A stretch of 7,180 nucleotides of DNA from positions 1 through 7,180 of the forward strand of contig JANPAS010000066.1 in assembly GCA_031430035.1 (NCBI GenBank). Reading direction: 5' to 3'. The translations under genes and the position numbers were made by a program. Source of the stretch: JASGCK01 sp031430035. GTDB lineage: Bacteria; Pseudomonadota; Gammaproteobacteria; Burkholderiales; Burkholderiaceae_C. Of this stretch, positions 1 to 5,466 are shown piece by piece (the first letter of the stretch is position 1; each line of letters opens with the position of its first letter). A model generated the notes under the pieces. It worked only from the letters and a program-made list of their open reading frames with translations, was not told the DNA's origin and ran no database searches.

Positions 1-476
1 GCAATTTTTCGCAGCTCTGCCGCTTTGTCTCTGTTCAGGACTTGATTCGCCAGCATTTCAGCATCTTTAGTTGACAGCTGTTTGATAGCGCCCAACGACT
101 GGCCAACAACTTGTCCTGTAATCATGAGCTGCAACGCAACAGGTTCAGTCATAAACCACTTAACAAGATTTTCAGGAGGAAGATAGTAATGATTAACTTC
201 TTTATTAATGACGCTACCCGTTCGCTTACTGGAGGCTTTTCTAACGCTTACCGAAATATCCAGGCAATCCACGCCAAGCAACGCAGGGAAATCAGCCGTT
301 GGCGTTGCAAGCTGATTAACGTAGCGCTGAATGGCGCGTACCGTTGCAGCATTAGGCACTCCATCAGGATATTGAGCATCCCATTTCAAGGCAATATCTC
401 GTACCGAAATCATTCTTTCTTTGGATCTATAAGGCCCAAGAATATTCAATAACTTCATGAGCGCATCAACTTGCAT
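1..476 (-). CDS. HTH/WYL-type transcriptional regulator, N-terminal part (runs off left edge)
   Basis: This frame stays open from the left edge to position 476 and encodes 158 residues beginning MQVDALMKLLNILG. Residues 1-60 read as a winged helix-turn-helix: a leucine-rich first helix, then a segment ending ATVRAIQRYVNQL (45-57), which matches the 'vS.rTIqRDL..L' recognition helix of YafY/WYL regulators. Residues 97-130 (YYLPPENLVKWFMTEPVALQL and onward) resemble the linker in which these proteins pass from 'w...' to 'ls..eAlaL'. The ligand-sensing WYL domain itself would lie outside the window, so its presence is inferred. I chose ATG 476 because GAAAG lies about 8 bases upstream and the family usually starts close to the first helix. 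The frame is open further up, and ATG 554 is an alternative that adds 26 residues (MPSFAVVDV...). G+C is about 45% by hand count, below the catabolic genes, which hints at acquisition. It could be a regulator of the divergent crotonase or of genes to the left. Confidence 0.65.
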   Translation of the reverse strand, partial: MQVDALMKLLNILGPYRSKERMISVRDIALKWDAQYPDGVPNAATVRAIQRYVNQLATPTADFPALLGVDCLDISVSVRKASSKRTGSVINKEVNHYYLPPENLVKWFMTEPVALQLMITGQVVGQSLGAIKQLSTKDAEMLANQVLNRDKAAELRKI

Positions 477-562
477 CACATCACTTTCTAAAAAACTATC
501 CCTATGAAATACGACTGGAAACTCAATGACATCGACCACAGCAAAAGATGGCATGAGCACTT

Positions 563-591
563 ATCATAGTGATGACGGCATCATGCGTTAA
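563..591 (-). promoter_or_regulatory. Candidate sigma70 promoter for the WYL-type regulator
   Basis: On the minus strand, TTAACG (591-586, 4/6 match to TTGACA) is followed after exactly 17 bases by TATGAT (568-563, 5/6 match to TATAAT). Transcription would start near 556. This gives a leader of about 80 bases to ATG 476, or a nearly leaderless message from ATG 554. The element lies between the regulator and the ribosome binding site of the divergent crotonase, so the two transcription units could interfere. No equally good promoter was found for the crotonase in 477-604. The call rests on consensus matching by eye. Confidence 0.4.
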
Positions 592-604
592 TAAAAGGAT
601 CACC

Positions 605-1426
605 ATGCCACACCCCAAGCATCCAATCGAGCAACACCCAAACGGCAGCATCGACACCACCGTCATTGGCTCAGTCTTACAAATCGCCATCAATCGCCCC
701 GCCAAACGCAACGGCTTCACACCCAAGATGTTCCGTGAGCTGGGCGAAGCCTATACGCGCTTAGATGACGATCCTGCTTTGCGCGTCGGGGTCTTGTGCG
801 CTCTAGGCGATCACTTCACGGCAGGGCTTGATTTGCCAACGATTGCGCCCCTCATGCAGCGCGGCGAAAAAGCCGTGCCTCTGGGTTTAGTTGATCCGCT
901 CAACCTCGGCATGGAAGGCTACAGGCGCAGAACCAAACCCATGGTGGTCGCCGTCCAAGGCATCACTTACACGCTGGGGATTGAACTCATGCTGGCGGCG
1001 GATATTGTGATTGCGGCAACTGACTGCCGCTTCTCGCAGCTAGAAGTCCAGCGCGGCATCATGGCGACAGGCGGCGCCACACTGCGCATGGCCGAGCGAG
1101 CTGGCGCTGGCAATGCGCTTTTGCATTTACTCACGGCAGATGTGTTTGGTGCAGACGAAGCGCTAAGGCTCAATTTTGTGCAAAAAGTCGTGCCGCCAGA
1201 AGCGCTGCTGATGGAGGCCATGCGCATTGCGGGTCTCATTGCAGAGCAAGCACCACTCGCCGTCATTGCCACGCGCCAAAACGTACTCAAAGCCATTGAA
1301 CACGGTCCTACCCTTGCGATGCAAGAGTTCATCGCCGTACAGCAGCGATTGTCTAAATCCAAAGATGCAGCTGAAGGGGTCGCTTCGTTTGTGGAGCGCA
1401 GACCTGCACGCTTTACGGGTGTGTGA
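605..1426 (+). CDS. Enoyl-CoA hydratase/isomerase (crotonase) family protein
   Basis: A complete 273-residue crotonase, normal for the family (about 255-290). The start at 605 (MPHPKHP) is chosen over an in-frame ATG at 569 because AAGGA at 595-599 stands five bases before it. The first oxyanion-hole loop is HFTAGLDL (70-77). The second is TLGIELMLAADI (123-134), where the usual GGG run is reduced to a single glycine (G125). Glu127 and Glu147 (in SQLEV) are spaced 20 residues apart and align with Glu144 and Glu164 of rat mitochondrial enoyl-CoA hydratase, so hydratase chemistry on a 2-enoyl-CoA is plausible. The C-terminal part 'KSKDAAEGVASFVERRPARFTG' has the usual 'D..EG..AF.ekR.p.f.G' ending. 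The acyl substrate cannot be read from the sequence. It stands alone between a regulator and an ORF6N gene, so no operon partner is visible. It is cytosolic, with no signal peptide. Confidence 0.9.
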   Translation: MPHPKHPIEQHPNGSIDTTVIGSVLQIAINRPAKRNGFTPKMFRELGEAYTRLDDDPALRVGVLCALGDHFTAGLDLPTIAPLMQRGEKAVPLGLVDPLNLGMEGYRRRTKPMVVAVQGITYTLGIELMLAADIVIAATDCRFSQLEVQRGIMATGGATLRMAERAGAGNALLHLLTADVFGADEALRLNFVQKVVPPEALLMEAMRIAGLIAEQAPLAVIATRQNVLKAIEHGPTLAMQEFIAVQQRLSKSKDAAEGVASFVERRPARFTGV

Positions 1427-1440
1427 TTTTTAGATGGAAT

Positions 1441-1469
1441 AATGTGATTAAAGTAACTTTAATCACATT
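1441..1469. promoter_or_regulatory. Perfect 14-bp inverted repeat (candidate operator) before the ORF6N gene
   Basis: The arms AATGTGATTAAAGT (1441-1454) and ACTTTAATCACATT (1456-1469) are exact reverse complements separated by a single A. The palindrome ends three bases before ATG 1473. There is no Shine-Dalgarno sequence for that ATG; the right arm occupies its place. TTTAAT at 1458-1463 (5/6 match to TATAAT) would place a transcription start within about 3 bases of the ATG, giving a leaderless message, but its -35 match is weak. An operator bound by the ORF6N protein itself or by another dimeric regulator is the simplest reading. As RNA it could fold into a 13-bp stem with a 3-base loop that would mask the start in read-through transcripts. 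There is no T-run after it, so it is not a typical intrinsic terminator. Confidence 0.6.
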
Positions 1470-1472
1470 CAC

Positions 1473-2009
1473 ATGATCGCCACAAGCAAAAACAACCAAG
1501 CGGTACAAACTCTTCCTAAGCCCGAAAATTTGGCAAAACTTGTACGACTGCTTCGAAGTGAAAAAGTCTTACTAGATACCGATCTGGCGGATCTCTATGG
1601 CGTAGAAACTAGCGCTTTGAATAGAGCAGTGAAACGAAACATGGGGCGCTTTCCACCCGACTTTATCTTCCAGCTTAATGCCAAGGAATGGGAAAACTTG
1701 AAAAGCCAAGCTGGCATTTCAAGTTCGCATGGTGGCAGAAGAGCCGCACCATACGCGTTTACAGAGCAAGGCATTGCGATGTTGTCTAGCGTACTGCACT
1801 CGCAGCGCGCAGTGGAAGTCAACATCGCCATCATGCGTACTTTTGTGCAACTACGCCGTCTCATGGATTCGAACCGTGATTTAGCCAAACGTATTGATAC
1901 TTTAGAAGCCCGTTACGACGAGCAGTTTTCCTCTGTATTTGATGCCATCAAACAGCTCATTACAGATGATGGCTCGCGCAAACCTAAGCGCCGTATTGGT
2001 TTTATTTAA
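1473..2009 (+). CDS. ORF6N-domain DNA-binding protein
   Basis: A complete 178-residue protein matching the ORF6N family (Pfam PF10543, related to KilA-N/phage antirepressor domains). Residues 21-128 carry the hallmark pattern: 'EKVLLDTDLADLYGVE' (30-45), 'LNRAVKRNMGRFPPDF' (49-64), 'YAFTEQGIAMLSSVL' (94-108) and 'VNIAIMRTFVQLR' (116-128). The C-terminal part (about 134-166) is predicted to be helical or coiled-coil and ends in a basic tail plus IGF, as is usual for this family. It probably binds DNA; its biological role is poorly known, and members are common in phages, integrated elements and accessory loci. It has no Shine-Dalgarno sequence, and a 29-base palindrome abuts its start, suggesting autoregulation. 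G+C is about 45%, low for the window, consistent with transfer. No toxin, antitoxin or phage partner is visible beside it; the downstream gene is convergent, 38 bases away. Confidence 0.88.
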   Translation: MIATSKNNQAVQTLPKPENLAKLVRLLRSEKVLLDTDLADLYGVETSALNRAVKRNMGRFPPDFIFQLNAKEWENLKSQAGISSSHGGRRAAPYAFTEQGIAMLSSVLHSQRAVEVNIAIMRTFVQLRRLMDSNRDLAKRIDTLEARYDEQFSSVFDAIKQLITDDGSRKPKRRIGFI

Positions 2010-2047
2010 GTTTTAGCTCATCGTTGAAATCGACACTACTCTGCTGG

Positions 2048-2866
2048 TCATTTTTTCATCCAGCCAAGCCCATCGCTGGTGCCATTGGCCACCGCGCCCC
2101 TTGCAGGGCGGTACTCGCAGCCAACCCATCCATCCCAACCGCAGTCCTTGGATACCTCGTCGATCACACCAAAAATGTAGTCGTAGTTCATCTCGCCCAG
2201 GTCAGGCTCATGTCGCATCGGTACGCCTGCAATTTGGAAATGTCCCACGCGGCCTGTGGGCAGATATTTTTTAATCTTCATCGCCACATCGCCTTCGACA
2301 ATCTGGCAGTGATACAGGTCAAATTGCACTTTCACGTTGGGCTCGCCAATGGCTTCGATGAGTTGATGCGCATGATCTTGGCGGTTCAAAAAGAAGCCTG
2401 GAATATCACGCGTGTTGATGGGCTCGATGAGCACATCCACGCCTTGCTTGGCAGCAGCTTTTGCAGCAAAGCGGATGTTGCTGATATAGGTGGTGGCTAG
2501 CGACTCGCGGCTTGCACCTTCAGGGATCAAACCAGCCATCACGTGCAAGCGCGGGCACTTGAGCGCAACCGCGTACTCAAGCGCTAAAGCAATACCCGCT
2601 TGAAACTCGGCTTCACGGCCCGGCAGACATGCCATACCGCGTGCTCCAGCGTCCCAATCACCCGGGGGCGCATTAAACAAAACCTGCTGCAGGCCATACT
2701 GGGTAAGCCTTTCAGCGATATCTTGCTTGCTGTAGGCGTAGGGAAATAGAAACTCCACACCTTTAAAGCCATCTTTGGCGGCGGCCGAAAAACGATCGAA
2801 TCCTGAGCGGTCTAAAAATGGAAGCTCTGGGTAGAGCATGGAGAGATTGGCGGCGAACTTTGGCAT
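2048..2866 (-). CDS. otnI: 2-oxo-tetronate isomerase / hydroxypyruvate isomerase family (OtnI/Hyi)
   Basis: A 272-residue TIM-barrel sugar isomerase of the Hyi/OtnI family, slightly longer than E. coli Hyi (about 258). The N-terminus (ANLSMLYPELPFLDR), GVEFLFPY (36-43), GDWDAGARGMACLPGRE (69-85) and IEPINTRDIPGF (147-158) are diagnostic. The metal and catalytic residues expected for the family are all present: Glu148, Asp183 (QFDLYH), Gln211 (HFQIAG) and Glu251 (GCEYRP). OtnI interconverts 2-oxo-tetronate and 3-oxo-tetronate in threonate/erythronate catabolism; Hyi interconverts hydroxypyruvate and tartronate semialdehyde. The adjacent LtnD and OtnC-like genes favour the OtnI role. Its Shine-Dalgarno AGGAAAG overlaps the TAG stop of the preceding gene, with a 12-base gap, so it is translationally linked and is the last gene of the unit. 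It is cytosolic. Confidence 0.85.
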   Translation of the reverse strand: MPKFAANLSMLYPELPFLDRSGFDRFSAAAKDGFKGVEFLFPYAYSKQDIAERLTQYGLQQVLFNAPPGDWDAGARGMACLPGREAEFQAGIALALEYAVALKCPRLHVMAGLIPEGASRESLATTYISNIRFAAKAAAKQGVDVLIEPINTRDIPGFFLNRQDHAHQLIEAIGEPNVKVQFDLYHCQIVEGDVAMKIKKYLPTGRVGHFQIAGVPMRHEPDLGEMNYDYIFGVIDEVSKDCGWDGWVGCEYRPARGAVANGTSDGLGWMKK

Positions 2867-2878
2867 ATTTTTTCTTTC

Positions 2879-3565
2879 CTACCAACTGGCATTAAAAGTT
2901 TTTCGAAGATCAGCAATTTCTTCATCCGACAAAGGCGATGGTTTTGGCGATGTCATCTGCATCAGCTTGGCGGTTTCTTCTAACTCTTCCAACACCGCCA
3001 TCGCTTGCGCCAGCGAGTCGTGCCAGACATTGGGACCCAGCTTTGACAGCATCACCGCGCGCACGGAAATCCCGCGCTTGGCATAGTGCGCCAGCATGGC
3101 AGCCACGCGCACGGCAACGGCTGCGTCGCCAGGCCTGTGATACGGCACCAACGGCACGTGACCCACCTTCATCACGAAATACGGCGTAATCGGCGGCAAG
3201 AGTTCGGGTAGCGGGCTGGCGTTGGAGCTCTTGGCAGGCGCACCCAGTGTGAGCGCCACGCAGGCCGTACTGTGCGTGTGAATGACGGCGCGGGTTTGCG
3301 GGGCATAAGGCTCTGAGGCCTTATAGATAGCGGCATGCAGAGCGATGGTCTTGCTGGCTTTATCGCCGCTGACTTGCACAAGATTGGCGTCCAACTTGGC
3401 GATGCGGGCAGGGTCTAAAAACCCGAGGCACGCGTCAGTGGGCGTAATGAGATAGCCATCGTCTAAACGCACACTAATGTTGCCCGCCGTCGCATGGACA
3501 TAGCCGCGATCAAATAGGCTTTTTCCCACGCGGCAAATCTCGTCTCGTAATTGTGACTCGTTCAT
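2879..3565 (-). CDS. otnC: OtnC-like class II aldolase/adducin protein with altered active site
   Basis: A 228-residue class II aldolase/adducin-family protein resembling OtnC (YgbL), the 3-oxo-tetronate 4-phosphate decarboxylase that yields dihydroxyacetone phosphate and CO2. Similarity runs throughout: 'ICRVGKSLFDRGYV' (10-23), the phosphate-binding GNIS (28-31), 'SGDKASK' (66-72), 'TPYFVMKVGHVPLVPYHRPGD' (127-147) and 'LEELEETAKL' (192-201). Zinc ligands His96 and His98 (IHTHST) are present. Two key positions are not conserved. The family's PSKE motif reads ASKT, so the catalytic Glu is Thr73. The third zinc ligand, in the family's ANHGP motif, reads SKLGP, so His is Leu176. The frame is intact and flanks are well conserved, so this is not a local frameshift. 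It may be a divergent subfamily with another reaction, or inactive. Its ATG overlaps the preceding stop (TAATG) and has no clear Shine-Dalgarno sequence, which suggests translational coupling to LtnD. Confidence 0.8.
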   Translation of the reverse strand: MNESQLRDEICRVGKSLFDRGYVHATAGNISVRLDDGYLITPTDACLGFLDPARIAKLDANLVQVSGDKASKTIALHAAIYKASEPYAPQTRAVIHTHSTACVALTLGAPAKSSNASPLPELLPPITPYFVMKVGHVPLVPYHRPGDAAVAVRVAAMLAHYAKRGISVRAVMLSKLGPNVWHDSLAQAMAVLEELEETAKLMQMTSPKPSPLSDEEIADLRKTFNASW

Positions 3566-4488
3566 TATTTTGGTTCTGGTTCTGCTTCGGATTTTTTTGG
3601 CAACGTAATGCCCGGAAAAATCTTAATCACCGCACTATCGTCTTCGCGTGCAAAGCCCGCCGTGCTGGCTTGCATAAACATCTGATGTGCCGTGCTGGAG
3701 AGCGGTAGCGGGAACTTGCTGGCACGCGCCATGTCTAGCACGATGCCGAGATCTTTGACAAAAATATCGACGGCTGAGAGCGGCGTGTAATCAGCCGCCA
3801 GCACATGCGCCATGCGGTTTTCGAACATCCAGCTATTGCCTGCGCTGTTGGTAATGACTTCATACAACGCGGCTGCGTCCACGCCTTCGCGCAAGCCCAG
3901 CGCCATGGCTTCGGCAGCGGCAGCAATATGAACCCCAGCCAGCAATTGATTGATGATCTTGACTTTGCTGCCAGCTCCTGCCGAATCCCCCAGTTTGTAA
4001 ACCTTGGTGGCCATCGCGTTTAAAAACGGTTCGGCAATCGCGTATGCCTCAGGCTTGCCTGCGGTCATCATGGTCATTTGAGCGCTAGCGGCTTTGGCTG
4101 CGCCGCCCGAAATCGGCGCGTCAATGTAGTGAATACCCATGGCATTCAAGCGCCCCTCTAAAGCCACCGACCAATTGGGATCGACCGTCGAGCACATCAC
4201 AAAAACGCTGCCGCGTTTCATGGTGGCGGCCACACCCTTGCCAGCATCACCATCGCCAAACAAAACGGATTCGGTCTGTGCAGCGTTCACCACGACCGAT
4301 ACAACAACGTCCGCTTGCGCCCCTAGTTCGGCCAAGGTACTGCATGCCACGCCGCCGCCCTTGGCAAATGCTTCGGCCACCTCACGCCGAACATCAAACA
4401 CAAAAGGCGCATGCCCCGCACGCCTTATGGACTGTGCCATCCCAGAGCCCATGGCTCCAAGGCCAATCACACCAATGCTTGTAGCCAT
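3565..4488 (-). CDS. ltnD: L-threonate dehydrogenase (beta-hydroxyacid dehydrogenase family)
   Basis: A 307-residue NAD(P)-dependent beta-hydroxyacid dehydrogenase, the usual length for LtnD (YgbJ). The N-terminal Rossmann fold starts with GLGAMG (9-14), and Asp32 ends the second strand (VFDVRR), which favours NAD. The substrate loop is DAPISGG (123-129). The catalytic lysine is Lys177 in KVKIINQLLAGVHIAAAAEAMAL; the Q after Asn180 (instead of the NN of 3-hydroxyisobutyrate dehydrogenases) and the segments 'AGNSWMFENRM' (216-226), 'SAVDIFVKDLG' (238-248) and 'EDDSAVIKIF' (282-291) are typical of LtnD. It would oxidise L-threonate to 2-oxo-tetronate in the cytosol. The last 10 residues are a charged tail (SEAEPEPK) beyond the family core. 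The 38-base gap upstream is AT-rich and has only a weak ribosome binding site. The OtnK kinase that normally accompanies it is not in the window. Confidence 0.88.
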   Translation of the reverse strand: MATSIGVIGLGAMGSGMAQSIRRAGHAPFVFDVRREVAEAFAKGGGVACSTLAELGAQADVVVSVVVNAAQTESVLFGDGDAGKGVAATMKRGSVFVMCSTVDPNWSVALEGRLNAMGIHYIDAPISGGAAKAASAQMTMMTAGKPEAYAIAEPFLNAMATKVYKLGDSAGAGSKVKIINQLLAGVHIAAAAEAMALGLREGVDAAALYEVITNSAGNSWMFENRMAHVLAADYTPLSAVDIFVKDLGIVLDMARASKFPLPLSSTAHQMFMQASTAGFAREDDSAVIKIFPGITLPKKSEAEPEPK

Positions 4489-4526
4489 ATCTGCTTTTAT
4501 CTTTCTAAATTAATTGAATCACACCA

Positions 4527-5456
4527 TTATCCAAATCGCACCGTACTCATACGTACTGAAATCTCATAAAACTGCGCAATCGTGCTCTCAATGATGCTTT
4601 GCACCGAAGTCACACTGTGAATCAGCCCAGCCGACTGCCCCGCCAGCGCAGGCGCAGCCTCCATATCGCCGCCAAAGTACACCTGCTGGATGCCTGCAAA
4701 TTCGGTTGCGGACATCACGCCCGACTCCAGCATGGCCGTGGTGCGCTCAGTCTTGAGTGCGCGAATGCAGGGTGTAGATTTTTTGTTCAGCACATACGTG
4801 CCTGTCGCCTGCGCATCCACGATGGCTTGCTTGTAATGGGCGTGTACAGGACTCTCAAGACTCGCCACAAAGCGCGTGCCCATTTGGATGGCTTCAGCCC
4901 CGAGTGCAAACGCCGCCGCCATACCGCGCCCGTCTACGATGCCACCCGCAGCGACCAGCGGCACATCAACGCGTTCGCGAATCGCTTGCAAGAGCACCAG
5001 CGTACTCACCTCTTCAGGATTTTTAAACCCGCCGCCCTCTGCACCTTCAACGACGAGGCCGTCAATGCCTGCATCCACGCATTTGAGCGCCGTCTCCAGC
5101 GTGGGCACCGCGTGGTAAACCACAATGCCAGCAGCTTTGAGCGGCGCAATAAATTTAGCAGGACTGCCAGCCGAGGTCGTCACAAATTTCACGCCCGATT
5201 CGCAGACAAAGCGCAGCATCGCATCGTCTTTTAAAAACCGAATCGGCAAGTTCACGCCAAACGGCAAACCCTGTGCAGCCATGTAGGTGATCTCGGCTTT
5301 GCAAGCTTCGGTTTCGCCAGATGAGGTTTCAATAATGCCAAGGCCACCTGCCTTGCAGACGCTACTTGCTAAGGCACGGCGGGCAATCCAGCCCATCGGG
5401 GCTTGAATAATGGGATAGCGCGCACCCGTGTGCGCTAGGAAGCGATTAGTCGTCAT
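4527..5456 (-). CDS. Nitronate monooxygenase / enoyl-ACP reductase II-like FMN protein lacking the catalytic His
   Basis: A 309-residue TIM-barrel flavoprotein of the NMO/2-nitropropane dioxygenase/FabK superfamily. The N-terminal 'YPIIQAPMGWIA' (14-25), 'FGVNLPI' (66-72), the FMN phosphate-binding 'VAAGGIVDGRGMAAAFALGAEAIQMGTRF' (168-196) and the C-terminal 'ALAGQSAGLI' (270-279) identify it. In characterised NMOs and FabK the loop after the fifth strand reads like EGTEAGGH, with His as catalytic base. Here it is VVEGAEGGGFKNPEEVS (135-151), with Phe144 at the His position. I recall other annotated NMOs with a 'GGGFK' loop, so it is probably a separate subfamily whose reaction is not nitronate oxidation. 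The start at 5456 is preceded by GAGGG four bases upstream. It lies 10 bases after the MDR gene and 38 bases before ltnD on the same strand, so it is probably cotranscribed with both. Confidence 0.82.
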   Translation of the reverse strand: MTTNRFLAHTGARYPIIQAPMGWIARRALASSVCKAGGLGIIETSSGETEACKAEITYMAAQGLPFGVNLPIRFLKDDAMLRFVCESGVKFVTTSAGSPAKFIAPLKAAGIVVYHAVPTLETALKCVDAGIDGLVVEGAEGGGFKNPEEVSTLVLLQAIRERVDVPLVAAGGIVDGRGMAAAFALGAEAIQMGTRFVASLESPVHAHYKQAIVDAQATGTYVLNKKSTPCIRALKTERTTAMLESGVMSATEFAGIQQVYFGGDMEAAPALAGQSAGLIHSVTSVQSIIESTIAQFYEISVRMSTVRFG

Positions 5457-5466
5457 ACGCCCTCTT

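Noticed and set aside
111..452. Plus-strand reading frame of 113 codons
   Set aside because: It lies antisense to the WYL-type regulator, resembles no family, and has unlikely composition; it is a shadow frame.
569..604. Upstream start (ATG 569) for the crotonase
   Set aside because: It has no ribosome binding site, the extra 12 residues do not resemble the family, and AAGGA is correctly placed for ATG 605.
1441..1469. CRP-type site (TGTGA...TCACA) before the ORF6N gene
   Set aside because: The half-sites TGTGA and TCACA are 15 bases apart rather than the 6 needed for CRP, and the symmetry extends over the whole 14-base arms.
1441..1469. Intrinsic terminator of the crotonase gene
   Set aside because: The stem is AT-rich and is not followed by a run of T; it abuts a start codon instead.
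2010..2047. Bidirectional terminator between the convergent ORF6N and otnI genes
   Set aside because: No stem with adequate pairing and T-run could be found in the 38 bases.
2024..2500. Plus-strand reading frame of 158 codons after the ORF6N gene
   Set aside because: It is antisense to otnI, whose family motifs and metal ligands are fully conserved.
2879..3565. Frameshift or sequencing error explaining the altered OtnC motifs
   Set aside because: Conserved residues flank both altered motifs in the same frame on each side, so a local frameshift would need two compensating errors at each place.
4599..5234. Plus-strand reading frame of 211 codons
   Set aside because: It is long but antisense to the clearly coding NMO-like gene, rich in His/Arg/Ala as shadow frames are, and shows no recognisable motif.
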